In this document: piece after piece, positions 16,949 to 29,066 of the stretch
Layout: every line of letters starts with the position of its first letter
Position numbering within the stretch: the stretch's first letter is position 1
Assembly (NCBI RefSeq): GCF_000378825.1
Contig: NZ_KB900388.1
Location: 2,673,818 to 2,737,817, forward strand
Source: Salinispora vitiensis
Lineage (GTDB): Bacteria > Actinomycetota > Actinomycetes > Mycobacteriales > Micromonosporaceae
DNA: 64,000 bases
Direction: 5' to 3'
Notes under the pieces: model-generated
What the model was told of the DNA's origin: nothing
Database searches by the model: none
What the model saw: only the letters and a program-made list of their open reading frames with translations
Program-made: the position numbers and the translations under genes

Positions 16949-18640
16949 CTACCGCAGCGCACCGGGGGCGTGCGCCGGCACCGCCGGATTGCGCGGGGTC
17001 ACCGGGGCCAGCCGGACGTACGGGGAGCCGAGCGGAGGGCGGGGATCCGGCTCCCCCTGGTTCGGCCAGAACGACAGGGCCCGTTCGGCCTGTGCGGTGA
17101 TGGTCAGACTTGGGTTCACCCCGAGATTGGCCGAGACCGCCGCACCATCGACGACGTGCAGCCCGGGGTGCCCGTACACCCGGTGCCACGGGTCCACCAC
17201 GCCGTCCTCCTCGGTGGCGCCGATCACCGCGCCGCCCAGGATGTGCGCGGTCACCGGGATGTTGAACGGTTCGGTGAGCGCACCACCCGGCACCCCGTTG
17301 ATCTCCTCGGCCAAGAGCCGAACCGCCCGGTTGCCGGCCGGTATCCAGGTCGGGTTCGGCTCCCCGTGACCCGGTTCGCAGACGAGTCGCCGACCGCGGA
17401 GGCCACGGCGTAGCCGGGTGGTCAGCGAATTGTCCGCCGACTGCATGACCAGGGCGATCACCGTGCGCTCGGACCAGTTGCGGACCGACAACAGCTGCGC
17501 CGCCGCCCGCGGCCGCCGTACGAGGGTGCCCAGCCAGCGGCGTACCCGGCGTGGGCCGCCGTCCACCAACAGGGTCTGGAGCAGCCCCATCGCGTTCGAG
17601 CCTCGGCCGTAGCGGACCGGCTCGATGTGGGTCTGCGAGTCGGGGTGGAACGAGCTCGTGATCGCCACCCCTCCGGTGAAGTCGACCCCCGCCGCCCGCG
17701 CGGCCCGCCGAGGCACCGACACACCGAGAACCGCCTCCGAATTGGTCCGGGTCAACGTGCCGAGGCGGGACGAGAGCCGCGGCAGCGCCCCAGCCACCTT
17801 CATCGAATGCAGCAGACGCTGGGTACCCAACGCGCCGGCGGCGAAGACCACCTGGTCGGCGTGGATCACCTGCGAGCGCCCCCGCAGCCAGGAGCCGGTA
17901 CGCCGGGTGTGCACCGCGTACCCGCCCCCCTCGACCGGCGCGACGGCGGTCACGGTCGTCAACGGGTGCACCTGAGCACCGAGCCGCTCGGCCAGCCACA
18001 GATAGTTCTTGGCCAGGGTGTTCTTCGCACCGAACCGACAACCCGTCATGCAGGCGCCGCAGTGCGTGCAGCCGGTCCGCTCCGGCCCCGCCCCGCCGAA
18101 GTAGGGATCGGGCACCCGCTGTCCCGGTCGGCCGAGGTGCACGCCGACCGGGGTGGCCCGGAAGGTGTGCCCGACCCCCATCCGCTCCGCCACCGCCCGC
18201 ATCGCCCGGTCCGCCTCGGTGGTCTCCGGGTACGTGCTGACGCCGAGCATCCGCTTCGCCTGATCGAAGTGGCGGGTCAACTCCTCCCGCCAGTCGGTGA
18301 TGTCCCGCCACTGCGGATCCTGGAAGAAGGCGTCCAACGGCTCGTACAGGGTGTTCGCGTAGACCAGGGAACCGCCGCCCACCCCGGCGCCGGAGAGCGC
18401 CAGCACGCCACCGGCCCGGCGCCGGCCCGCCCGCAGCAGGGTGATCCGCTGGATGCCGTAGCAGCCCAGCCACGGTGCCCAGACGAAGCGGCGCAGCTGC
18501 CAGGAGGTCTGTGGGAAGTCGCCGTCGGCGAAGCGTCGGCCCGCCTCCAGCACCCCGACCCGGTAGCCCTTCTCGGCCAGCCGCAGCGCGGCGACGCCCC
18601 CGCCGAAGCCGGACCCGATGACGACCACGTCGTACCGCAT
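16949..18640 (-). CDS. GMC-family FAD-dependent oxidoreductase (cholesterol-oxidase-like)
   Basis: 563 residues starting MRYDVVVIGSGFGGGVAALRLAE, an FAD-binding Rossmann motif. The middle has GAGVGGGSLVYANTL, a 4Fe-4S-like Cys run (CTHCGACMTGCRFGAKN) and a substrate domain. The C-terminal GMC part carries HILGGAVIG and VVDGAAVSANLGVNPSLTI. The layout matches the actinobacterial cholesterol oxidase/GMC group; the Cys cluster is seen in some members of that group. The substrate (a sterol or another alcohol) is not determined. The frame extends 9 codons further upstream; the chosen ATG begins the flavin motif directly. Confidence 0.88.
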   Translation of the reverse strand: MRYDVVVIGSGFGGGVAALRLAEKGYRVGVLEAGRRFADGDFPQTSWQLRRFVWAPWLGCYGIQRITLLRAGRRRAGGVLALSGAGVGGGSLVYANTLYEPLDAFFQDPQWRDITDWREELTRHFDQAKRMLGVSTYPETTEADRAMRAVAERMGVGHTFRATPVGVHLGRPGQRVPDPYFGGAGPERTGCTHCGACMTGCRFGAKNTLAKNYLWLAERLGAQVHPLTTVTAVAPVEGGGYAVHTRRTGSWLRGRSQVIHADQVVFAAGALGTQRLLHSMKVAGALPRLSSRLGTLTRTNSEAVLGVSVPRRAARAAGVDFTGGVAITSSFHPDSQTHIEPVRYGRGSNAMGLLQTLLVDGGPRRVRRWLGTLVRRPRAAAQLLSVRNWSERTVIALVMQSADNSLTTRLRRGLRGRRLVCEPGHGEPNPTWIPAGNRAVRLLAEEINGVPGGALTEPFNIPVTAHILGGAVIGATEEDGVVDPWHRVYGHPGLHVVDGAAVSANLGVNPSLTITAQAERALSFWPNQGEPDPRPPLGSPYVRLAPVTPRNPAVPAHAPGALR

Positions 18641-18683
18641 AGACGCATCATTACCGACCGGTAGCAATCGCGCCAGAGGCAGC

Positions 18684-20102
18684 TCAGCCCGGTTCGGGGA
18701 GAGCGGGTGGGGTGGTGCCGGAGAGCCAGGCGTCGAAGAAGTCGTCGAGCTGCTCCCCGGAGACCCGCTCAGCCAGCTCGATGAGGTCGTCGGTGCTGCC
18801 GTAGCCGTCGCGCCGCTCGGCCGTCCAGGCCCGCAGGATGGCGAAGAAGGCGTCGTCGCCGACCGTCCGCCGCAGCGCGTGCACGGTCAGGGCTCCGCGC
18901 TGGTAGACGGCGGTGCCGAACATCTGCTCCGGCCCCGGGTCCAGGGCCGGCTGCGACCAGTCCGTCACCGCGTACCGGTCCTCGAAAGTACGCTGCACCG
19001 ACCGACCCTCCTGGTGCTCCGCCCAGAGCCACTCGGCGTACGTGGCGAAGCCCTCGTTCAGCCAGATGTCCCGCCACTGGGTCACCGCCACGCTGTTGCC
19101 GAACCACTGGTGCGCCAGTTCGTGGACGACCACATCGAAGTTGGGCCGCCCACCGCGGAAGAAGGCAGGGCCGTACACGGGACGGGACTGCGTCTCCAAC
19201 GCGTACCCCACCCGTTGGTCGGCGACCACCACCCCGCCGTAGGAGTCGAACGGGTACGGCCCGAAGCGGTCGGCCAGGAAGTCGGCGATCTCGCCGGTAC
19301 GGGCCAGCGAGACGGCCTCCGGGCCGGTCTCCGCGAGCGACTCCGACACGGCGGTGACGATCGGCTTCCCGGCGTGGGTGCCGGTCTCCACCCGGTAGTC
19401 GCCGATCACCAAGGTGGTCAGATAGCTCGCCATCGGGGCCCGCTGCGCCCAGCGCCAGGTGGTCCGGCCGTCGGCGCTGCTCTGCTCCCCAGGCACCCCG
19501 TTGCTGAGCGCGGCGAGCCCGTCCGGGACGGTGACCTCGATGTCGTACGTCGCCTTGTCGCTCGGGTGGTCGTTCACCGGGAACCAGGCGGCGGCCGAGT
19601 AGGGCTGGCCGAGCACGATCGCACCGTCCTCGGTGTGCAGGAAACCGCCGCCGCCCAGCGGACCGTTCGGCTGGGTGCCGGGCTGGCCGGCGTACTCGAC
19701 CGTGACGGTGAAGCGGCTGCCCTGGGCCAACCCCCGCGCCGGCGTCACCACCAGCTCGTCGCCGTCGCGGCGGTGCCGGGCCCGGTCCCCGTCCACCCCG
19801 ACCGCCGTGACCTCCAGGCCCTGCAGGTCCAGGTTGAACCGGGACAGCGGTTGGGTGGCGACGGCGGTGACCGCCGCCTGCCCCTGGAGCCGGTCGCTGG
19901 CCGGGTCGTAGTCGACGGCGAGCCGGTAGTGCTCCACGTCGTATCCGCCGTTGCCCGCCCCCGGCACGTACGGGTCACCCAGCTCGACGGCGCCCGGGCG
20001 GAAGTCGTCGCCCGGGCTCGGGGAGGAGCAGCCGGTGAGCAGGGTCGCCGCCACGACGGCGGCGACGAGGCCGGGTCGAACCCGGGCGGAGGTGGACCAC
20101 AC
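18684..20102 (-). CDS. M1-family zinc metallopeptidase lipoprotein
   Basis: 472 residues. The lipoprotein signal (Arg residues, hydrophobic core, lipobox LLTGC) has lipidated Cys25, placing the enzyme outside the cytoplasmic membrane. The catalytic motif HELAHQWFGN is near residue 327, and the third zinc ligand Glu lies in LNEGFATYAEWLW, the HExxH-x18-E pattern of M1 aminopeptidases. It lacks the large C-terminal domains of PepN, like the short actinobacterial secreted M1 enzymes. Likely role: trimming peptides at the cell surface. Confidence 0.92.
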   Translation of the reverse strand: MWSTSARVRPGLVAAVVAATLLTGCSSPSPGDDFRPGAVELGDPYVPGAGNGGYDVEHYRLAVDYDPASDRLQGQAAVTAVATQPLSRFNLDLQGLEVTAVGVDGDRARHRRDGDELVVTPARGLAQGSRFTVTVEYAGQPGTQPNGPLGGGGFLHTEDGAIVLGQPYSAAAWFPVNDHPSDKATYDIEVTVPDGLAALSNGVPGEQSSADGRTTWRWAQRAPMASYLTTLVIGDYRVETGTHAGKPIVTAVSESLAETGPEAVSLARTGEIADFLADRFGPYPFDSYGGVVVADQRVGYALETQSRPVYGPAFFRGGRPNFDVVVHELAHQWFGNSVAVTQWRDIWLNEGFATYAEWLWAEHQEGRSVQRTFEDRYAVTDWSQPALDPGPEQMFGTAVYQRGALTVHALRRTVGDDAFFAILRAWTAERRDGYGSTDDLIELAERVSGEQLDDFFDAWLSGTTPPALPEPG

Positions 20103-20151
20103 CGGTCGAGCCTAACCACCCGACCGGCGCGATGATGTCCCTCCGCCCCGG

Positions 20152-21315
20152 TCAGCGATCCAGGACCAGGCCGACCTTCTGGAACTCCTTGAGGTCCCGG
20201 TAGCCACACTTGGCCATCGCCCGGCGCAGCCCACCGAAGAGGTTGAGCTGGCCATCCGGCTCGTCGGCCGGGCCGTACAGCAGCCGTTCCATCGAGCCGG
20301 CCGGCTCGCTGGCGGCCTCGAAGGCGCCCCGGGGCAGTGCCGGGTGGCTGGCGGCCGAGTGCCACCAGGCGCCACCGGCCGGCGCTTCCGGGCAGAGCGA
20401 GAGCGGCTCACCCAGCATCACCGCGTCGGCGCCGCAGCCAAGTGCCTTGGCGATGTCACCGGATGTCCGGATATCACCGTCGGCGATCAGGTGGACGTAG
20501 CGGCCGCCGGTCTCGTCCAGGTAGTCCCGGCGCGCCGCCGCGGCGTCGGCGATCGCGGTGGCCATCGGCACCCGGATGCCGAGCACCGACTCGGTGGTTG
20601 ACCAGTCGTCACCGCCGATCCCCACGATCACCCCGGCGGCGCCGGTACGCATCAGGTGCAGGGCGGTCTTGTAGTCGGTGCAGCCGCCGACGACCACCGG
20701 TAGGTCGAGGTCGGCGATGAACTCCTTGAGGTTCAGCGGCTCGTCGGTGGTGGAGACGTGCTCGGCGGAGACGATGGTGCCCTGGATCACCAGGATGTCC
20801 ACCCCGGCGTCGAGGATCACCGGGGCGAGCGCCAGGGTGTGCTGCGGCGAGACGCGTACCGCCACCGTTTGGCCGCCGGCCCGCAGTTCACGAACCCGCT
20901 CGGCGATCAGGTCCGCGCGGATCGGCTCGGCGTACACCTCCTGCAGCCGCCGGGTGTGGTGCAGCCCGGTCGCGCCGGCGCGGGTGGGGCGGGGCGACGG
21001 GCCAGTGGCGTCCGCGTCCAGGCTGGCCAGCTCCGCCAGCACCTTCGCCGGGTTCTCGTACCGGGTCCACAGACCCTCCACGTTGAGCACACCGAGGCCG
21101 CCGAGCTCGCCGAGCCGCACCGCCGAGGCCGGGCTCATCGTCGCGTCGGAGGGGTGACCGACGCAGGGGATGCCGAACGGGTACGCGTCGAGCTGCCAGG
21201 CCGTCGACACGTCATCGACATCCCGGGTACGGCGGCTCGGCACGATCGCGATGTCGTCTAGGTGGTAGCCGCGCTGCGCGGTCTTGCCCAGCCCGATCTC
21301 GACCACGTCACGCAT
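20152..21315 (-). CDS. guaB3: GuaB3 family IMP dehydrogenase-related protein
   Basis: 387 residues of the IMPDH/GMP reductase TIM-barrel fold without CBS domains. Starts MRDVVEIGLGKTAQRGYHLDDIAIVP, typical of the actinobacterial GuaB3 group. Sits 33 bp downstream of guaB on the same strand, so probably co-transcribed. The family is widespread beside true guaB in actinomycetes; its exact reaction is less settled than that of GuaB. Confidence 0.93.
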   Translation of the reverse strand: MRDVVEIGLGKTAQRGYHLDDIAIVPSRRTRDVDDVSTAWQLDAYPFGIPCVGHPSDATMSPASAVRLGELGGLGVLNVEGLWTRYENPAKVLAELASLDADATGPSPRPTRAGATGLHHTRRLQEVYAEPIRADLIAERVRELRAGGQTVAVRVSPQHTLALAPVILDAGVDILVIQGTIVSAEHVSTTDEPLNLKEFIADLDLPVVVGGCTDYKTALHLMRTGAAGVIVGIGGDDWSTTESVLGIRVPMATAIADAAAARRDYLDETGGRYVHLIADGDIRTSGDIAKALGCGADAVMLGEPLSLCPEAPAGGAWWHSAASHPALPRGAFEAASEPAGSMERLLYGPADEPDGQLNLFGGLRRAMAKCGYRDLKEFQKVGLVLDR

Positions 21316-21348
21316 GGGGACTCCAGACGGTAGGGGGTGGTGGGGGGA

Positions 21349-22941
<1,593 letters not shown>

Positions 22942-23036
22942 TCAGCGAGGTGGCGCGGGCGGGCACCGGCAGAAACCGGGTAGCGGCGCTTCGCCCATCG
23001 TACCCATCGACTGGCCGCGCCCCTGCTGCCGCCGGG

Positions 23037-23108
23037 CAGGTCACGTCGGCCCAGGGCAGGCAGGTCACGTCGGCCCAGGGCGGGCAGGTCACGTCGGCCC
23101 AGGGCGGG
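23037..23108. repeat. Three direct 24-bp repeats upstream of the DUF5319-type gene
   Basis: The unit starts CAGGTCACGTCGGCCCAGGG and occurs at 23037, 23061 and 23085 with one variable position. It lies in the 229-bp divergent gap between guaB and the DUF5319-type gene, 33 bp before that gene's start. No spacers, so not CRISPR. Could be tandem operator sites or a slippage product. Confidence 0.85.
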
Positions 23109-23140
23109 CGGCGATCGAGCGTTGGGTCTACGGTGAGGGG

Positions 23141-23548
23141 GTGCACGACGAGCCCATCGATCCCTTCAACGGAGAGCCAGCCGACCCGGTGGCGGGCCAG
23201 CCCGGTTCCGGCGACGCTGAGCTCGACCCACTGAGCGACGCCGAGCGGCAGGAGGTGCTGGAGGACCTGGCCGACCTGGAGATCTACCAGGCGCTGCTGG
23301 CGCCGATCGGCGTACGCGGCCTGGTGATCAAGTGCGAGGACTGCCGGGAGCCACACTACTTCGACTGGGATCTACTTCGTGGCAACCTGCGCCACCTACT
23401 CAGCTCCGGGCACCCCCGGGTGCACGAGCCGGCGTACGACCCCGATCCGGATCACTACGTGACCTGGGACTATGCCCGCGGGTACGCCGACGGGGTGCAC
23501 GACACCCTGAGCGAGGGCACCGACGAGGAACCGGACTCCAGCCGCTGA
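23141..23548 (+). CDS. DUF5319-type actinobacterial protein
   Basis: 135 residues, acidic. It contains LEDLADLEIYQALLAPIG and a conserved CEDC motif followed by HYFDWDLLRGNLRHLL, then many Asp/Pro residues. I recognise it as the small conserved actinobacterial protein found near guaB and bldM-type genes; function unknown. The CxxC-like pair may bind metal. GTG start at 23141, immediately preceded by GGTGAGGGG. Ends 4 bp from the convergent regulator gene. Confidence 0.85.
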   Translation: MHDEPIDPFNGEPADPVAGQPGSGDAELDPLSDAERQEVLEDLADLEIYQALLAPIGVRGLVIKCEDCREPHYFDWDLLRGNLRHLLSSGHPRVHEPAYDPDPDHYVTWDYARGYADGVHDTLSEGTDEEPDSSR

Positions 23549-23552
23549 TCAA

Positions 23553-24359
23553 TCAGGCGACCAGTCCGGCGCGGAAGCCGGCGGCGACGGCGTGGGCACG
23601 GTCCCGGGCGCCAAGCTTGCGGAAGAGTCGTCGGGCGTGGGTCTTCACCGTGTCCTCGGAGACGAACAGCTCCCGGCCGATCTCGGCGTTGCTCTTGCCC
23701 TCGGCCATCCCCAGGAGCACCTGTAGCTCCCGCTCGGTCAGCCCGACCGCTGGCCGCGACTCCCGAGCTGGGCCGCCAGCGGGGACCATGGCCGGCTCAC
23801 CCGCCGGGTCGGCGGGATCGTCGCCGCGCTGCACCGGTACGACGGTGGGCCCCCCACCGGCCCCCTCGGCGGCACCGGGCGGCCAACCCGACGGTGGGTC
23901 AGCAGGAGCCCGGCCACCGGGCGTAGCGCGGGCCGACCCGCCCACCGAAGCCGCGTCCCGGGCCGGATCGACCCGGTGGCGGTTGGCCCGCCCGGGGGCG
24001 GAGAGCAGCAGCAGCGCCTTCGCGACCGAGCTGGTGAGGTCGTGGTCGGCGCCCTGAATCAGCCCCCGGGCACCCGCGCTGATCGTCGCCGCCGCCGACT
24101 CGGACTCCTCGACGCCCAGCAGCACCACCGCCGCCTGCGGTGCCCGGGCCAGGACCCGGCGCACGAACCCGGCGCTGTCTGGCCGGGTCAGCGCCGTATC
24201 AACCAGCACCACGTCGGCGGGGCGTTCCGCGAGCCGCAGCATCACCTCCGGGTCGGAGACGGCAGTTCGCACCGCCCCAGATAGCCCCAGCCGCGCCGCG
24301 GCGGAGGTCAGGTGTTGGGCCGCCAAGGGCGTCCGAACGCACACGAGAACCGTACGCAC
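23553..24359 (-). CDS. BldM/WhiI-like atypical response regulator
   Basis: 268 residues. The LuxR-type DNA-binding domain (LTERELQVLLGM ... AEIGRELFVSEDTVKTHARR) closely resembles that of BldM, the developmental regulator encoded beside guaB in Streptomyces. The N-terminal receiver is degenerate: Asp54 (LVDTAL) is present, but the usual acidic pair after the first strand is replaced by VRTP and the conserved Lys is Gln (GLIQGA). A long Pro/Ala/Gly-rich linker (about residues 120-195) joins the two. It probably works without normal phosphorylation. Whether it is the bldM orthologue or a paralogue is unresolved. Confidence 0.85.
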   Translation of the reverse strand: MRTVLVCVRTPLAAQHLTSAAARLGLSGAVRTAVSDPEVMLRLAERPADVVLVDTALTRPDSAGFVRRVLARAPQAAVVLLGVEESESAAATISAGARGLIQGADHDLTSSVAKALLLLSAPGRANRHRVDPARDAASVGGSARATPGGRAPADPPSGWPPGAAEGAGGGPTVVPVQRGDDPADPAGEPAMVPAGGPARESRPAVGLTERELQVLLGMAEGKSNAEIGRELFVSEDTVKTHARRLFRKLGARDRAHAVAAGFRAGLVA

Positions 24360-25117
24360 AGTGGTCTCCTCTCCGTCAACGAGCAGACCATGACGGAGTC
24401 CGGTCGGGAGGGGGTTCCCGCCAATCCTTCGAACTTTTCCGACAGTTGGGGCATTTGCCGCGAGTTGTCCGCGGTTCCCGGTCCTAGCGGACGACGAGAT
24501 GGACAGACAGCACGATCAACCGGGCCACACCGAGGCGCTGGCGCGGTCGGCGGCGAATCGCGGTGTCGGGGGTCGGGGTGTTGACCTGGGCGTGGTGGCC
24601 GCCGGTGCCGCCGGGGGTGGTGTGGAGGAATGGGTGACGGTGACTGGGGGGAAGGCCGGGTGACACCGGGCACCTGACCCGGTCACGACTCAGCCACGAT
24701 GCGTTTTGTACTCCGCCGTGAACGTCCGCCGTTCCGAGCGTCCGCCCTGGTCACCAGGGAGGCGGCCGCATCTCAGCCTGGCAGACGGGGATGCGGCAAG
24801 CGAGCGCCGTCGCTACTTCGTGGGCTTACGGGTTCCGGGGCAGTCGCCCCGACCGCCCATCGCCGTATGTGGTGGGCAAGAACTGCCAGGCCGCACACCG
24901 ACCCGCGCCCCGCAGGCTGAGCACTGTGACTGAGGCGACATAACCGGGCTCCCTTCCCAGGTTAACTACCGGGCCACCACACCTTCGTCTCCCCACGTTG
25001 GCGGTGCGGCGGGTCTGCGCTTTCCCCCTCACGGCGGCGTCAACCCCCGCGATCGCTCCCGACCGGCCTGCGGCGGTGCCGGGAACGGCTCCGCGGCGAG
25101 ACGGCGTACCTGGCGGG
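24360..25117. other. Long intergenic region upstream of the BldM-like gene
   Basis: 758 bp without a convincing gene. Short open frames exist on both strands (for example an ATG at 24499 on the plus strand), but none has a ribosome binding site plus recognisable protein features, and no WhiB-type Cys pattern was found. A small inverted repeat CCGCG-N7-CGCGG lies near 24457-24473. No tRNA or known structured RNA was recognised. It probably holds the regulator's promoter and possibly an unrecognised small RNA. Confidence 0.5.
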
Positions 25118-26713
25118 TCAGCCGACCGTGACGCGTACCGTGTGCCAACCGGTAGCGCCGTCCGGAGCCACCGGCGCGCTCCGACCGGTCTGCGTCTCAC
25201 CGGTCACGTCGGTGGCCCGAACCTCAAGCGTGTGCTCCCCCGGCGTCGCGTCCCACCGCCACGACCACTGCACCCAGGTATCCACCGAGACCGTCGGCGC
25301 GAGGTCCGCCTCCCGCCAGGGCCCCTCGTCCACCCGGACCTCCACCCGCCGGATGCCCCGGTGCTGCGCCCAGGCGACACCGGCGACAACCACCTCCCCC
25401 GCCACCAGCCGACTCCGCCGCCGGGGCGTGTCGATCCGCGACTGGGTCTTCACCGGGCCCTGCGCCGACCAGCCGCGCGGCACCCAGTACGCGTCGAAGT
25501 CCGCGAAGCTGGTCAACTCCAGCTCGGTGACCCACTTACAGGCCGACACGTAGCCGTACAGGCCCGGCACCACCATCCGAACCGGGAAACCGTGCTCGAC
25601 CGGCAACGGCTCACCGTTCATGCCGACCGCCAGCAACGCGTCCCGGCCGTCCCGCAGCACCGCCGTGGGGGTGCCGCAGGTCCAACCGTCAACCGACCGC
25701 CCAACAACCTGATCCGCGCCCGCCAGCGGCTCCACCTCGGCCAACAGCTCCCGCAACGGCACCCCCAACCAGCGGGCGTTGCCGATCAGGTCACCACCGA
25801 CCTCATTCGACACACAGGCCAACGTGACATAGCGCTCGACCATCGGCCGGGCCAGCAGGTCGGCGAAGCTGAGGGTGATCGGGTTGCGGACCCGGCCATG
25901 GATGCGCAACTGCCAGGTGGCCGGATCTACCTGCGGCACCACCAGGGCGGTGTCGATCCGGTAGAAGCTGGATCTGGGCGTGACGTAGGAGGCGAGCTGG
26001 GCCAGGTCCAGATCGGCTCCGGCCGGCACCGCGGCGGCCGGCGAGGCCGGGGCCGGCAGCACGACCGCCGCCCGAGCCGCCGACACTCCCCGCCGGTCGC
26101 TCAGCCACCGGCCGCCGACACCGGCTGCCCCCGCCGCCCCAAGCAGTAGCCCACTCGCGGTGAGGAACCGTCGCCGGGACTCCGGGCTCGGACCCGCGGC
26201 CTGCTCCCGGTCAGCCGACCCGGCCACCGGCGCACCGGAATCGGCCGGCGGGGTGGGGGCGGACCAGGGCCACGGATCCAGCTCCAGCGGGCCCTGGATG
26301 AACGCCCAGAGCACCAACCCACCGAGGCTGCCCCCGGCCAGCGCCGGCAGGGCATCGGCGAGATCCGCATCGGCGCGGGTCAGGGCGGCGCACGCCCCCA
26401 GCGCGGTGAACGCCGTGACACCGGCCAGCCCGTACGCCAGGTGCCGCCGGGACAGTACGCCGAGCAGCGCGGCGAAGCCGGCCAACAGCAGGGCCGTACC
26501 CACCAACAGAGCGACCTTGTCGTAGCTGCCGAAGAGCGCGATGCCGAACTGTTTGAGTGGCTCCGGCACGGTGTCGACCACCAGCCCGCCGACGGCTACC
26601 AGCGGAGCGGAACGGGGGCCGGTCAACACCGCGACAAGCTCCGCCGAGCCGATCGCCACCGCAGCGGCGATCACCCCGGCCGAAGCGGCGTGGCGACGGG
26701 TCGTACTGGTCAC
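25118..26713 (-). CDS. Membrane-anchored sulfite-oxidase-type molybdopterin oxidoreductase
   Basis: 531 residues. The N-terminal part has about four membrane helices (within residues 12-140). A twin-arginine-like segment SRRRFLTASG followed by a hydrophobic stretch lies near residue 180, and the molybdopterin domain follows. The molybdenum-ligand Cys is Cys300 in LACVSNEVGG, and the C-terminal Ig-like dimer domain includes VEVRVDEGPWREADL and HTVRVTVG. The active domain should be extracytoplasmic. This matches actinobacterial sulfite-oxidase/YedY-superfamily proteins; the substrate is unknown. The start is GTG. Confidence 0.88.
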   Translation of the reverse strand: MTSTTRRHAASAGVIAAAVAIGSAELVAVLTGPRSAPLVAVGGLVVDTVPEPLKQFGIALFGSYDKVALLVGTALLLAGFAALLGVLSRRHLAYGLAGVTAFTALGACAALTRADADLADALPALAGGSLGGLVLWAFIQGPLELDPWPWSAPTPPADSGAPVAGSADREQAAGPSPESRRRFLTASGLLLGAAGAAGVGGRWLSDRRGVSAARAAVVLPAPASPAAAVPAGADLDLAQLASYVTPRSSFYRIDTALVVPQVDPATWQLRIHGRVRNPITLSFADLLARPMVERYVTLACVSNEVGGDLIGNARWLGVPLRELLAEVEPLAGADQVVGRSVDGWTCGTPTAVLRDGRDALLAVGMNGEPLPVEHGFPVRMVVPGLYGYVSACKWVTELELTSFADFDAYWVPRGWSAQGPVKTQSRIDTPRRRSRLVAGEVVVAGVAWAQHRGIRRVEVRVDEGPWREADLAPTVSVDTWVQWSWRWDATPGEHTLEVRATDVTGETQTGRSAPVAPDGATGWHTVRVTVG

Positions 26714-26785
26714 GCGGACCAGTGTTTCCGATCTCGGTCCACACCGGTAGCCACGTCAGCGTTCCGTAAGCAGTCCGGAAGACGC

Positions 26786-26823
26786 GTCGGGGCGTGTCGC
26801 CACTGTGGACGACACGCCCCGAC
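26786..26823 (-). terminator. Terminator after groEL
   Basis: A perfect 14-bp GC-rich stem (26786-26799 with 26810-26823) with a 10-base loop, 18 bp past the groEL stop codon on the minus strand and 73 bp before the start of the molybdoenzyme gene. Confidence 0.85.
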
Positions 26824-26840
26824 CGAGCGTCCGGCGTGGG

Positions 26841-28544
<1,704 letters not shown>

Positions 28545-28859
28545 CTACTTCTCGATGACCGCGAGGACGTCGCGGGCGGAGAGCACCAGGTACTCCTCGC
28601 CGGCGTACTTGACCTCGGTGCCGCCGTACTTCGAGTAGAGGACGGTGTCGCCGACCTTGACGTCGATCGGCACACGGTTGCCCTTGTCGTCGATCCGGCC
28701 CGGGCCGACAGCGAGGACGGTGCCCTCCTGCGGCTTCTCCTTGGCGGTGTCGGGAATCACGATGCCCGACGCCGTGGTGGTCTCAGCCTCATTCGCCTGG
28801 ACCACGATGCGGTCCTCGAGCGGCTTGATCGCAACCTTGGTCGCGGTAGTCACGGGCAT
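28545..28859 (-). CDS. groES: Co-chaperonin GroES
   Basis: 104 residues. Contains [22 protein letters not shown], the mobile loop region ([10 protein letters not shown]), [18 protein letters not shown] and a C-terminal DVLAVIEK, the standard GroES sequence features. Preceded by GGAGG-like AGGAGGG at good spacing before the ATG. First gene of the groESL operon, under the CIRCE-flanked promoter upstream. Confidence 0.97.
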   Translation of the reverse strand: MPVTTATKVAIKPLEDRIVVQANEAETTTASGIVIPDTAKEKPQEGTVLAVGPGRIDDKGNRVPIDVKVGDTVLYSKYGGTEVKYAGEEYLVLSARDVLAVIEK

Positions 28860-28994
28860 ACCCTCCTGGGGTACTTGGTTTCGTTACCGACCGATAAACC
28901 GGCCAGCTCAATCTGCCACATGCCACCGGGCGGGGCCGTCGTCGCGGGTGCCGGTCCGCCTGGCGTTAACCTGCCGGGCACCAGGGCCCGGAGG

Positions 28995-29021
28995 TTGGCA
29001 CCCTCACCTCGAGAGTGCTAA
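28995..29021. promoter_or_regulatory. CIRCE element 2 (HrcA operator, promoter-downstream copy)
   Basis: TTGGCACCC-N9-GAGTGCTAA, matching the CIRCE consensus TTAGCACTC-N9-GAGTGCTAA at 16 of 18 arm positions, with an intact right arm. Located just downstream of the predicted -10 on the minus strand. HrcA binding to CIRCE is established for groE operons. Confidence 0.85.
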
Positions 29022-29025
29022 TCGC

Positions 29026-29054
29026 AGGTTATTCCTCGGCTAGCACTCCGTCAA
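29026..29054 (-). promoter_or_regulatory. Predicted groES promoter
   Basis: On the minus strand, TTGACG (29049-29054) and TAACCT (29026-29031) are separated by 17 bp, fitting a housekeeping sigma promoter. The -35 overlaps CIRCE 1 and the -10 ends 5 bp before CIRCE 2, so HrcA at either site would block it. Transcription would start near 29020, leaving a leader of about 160 nt. Confidence 0.7.
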
Positions 29055-29066
29055 GGAGAGTGCCAA
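29040..29066. promoter_or_regulatory. CIRCE element 1 (HrcA operator, overlapping -35)
   Basis: CTAGCACTC-N9-GAGTGCCAA, 16 of 18 arm matches to the CIRCE consensus with the exact 9-bp spacer. It lies 18 bp from the second CIRCE element, giving two operators around one promoter. Confidence 0.88.

Noticed and set aside
23037..23108. CRISPR array
   Set aside because: The repeats are directly adjacent without spacers, and no cas genes are nearby.
24499..24663. Short plus-strand gene in the BldM-like upstream gap
   Set aside because: 54 codons, no ribosome binding site and Gly-rich low-information product.
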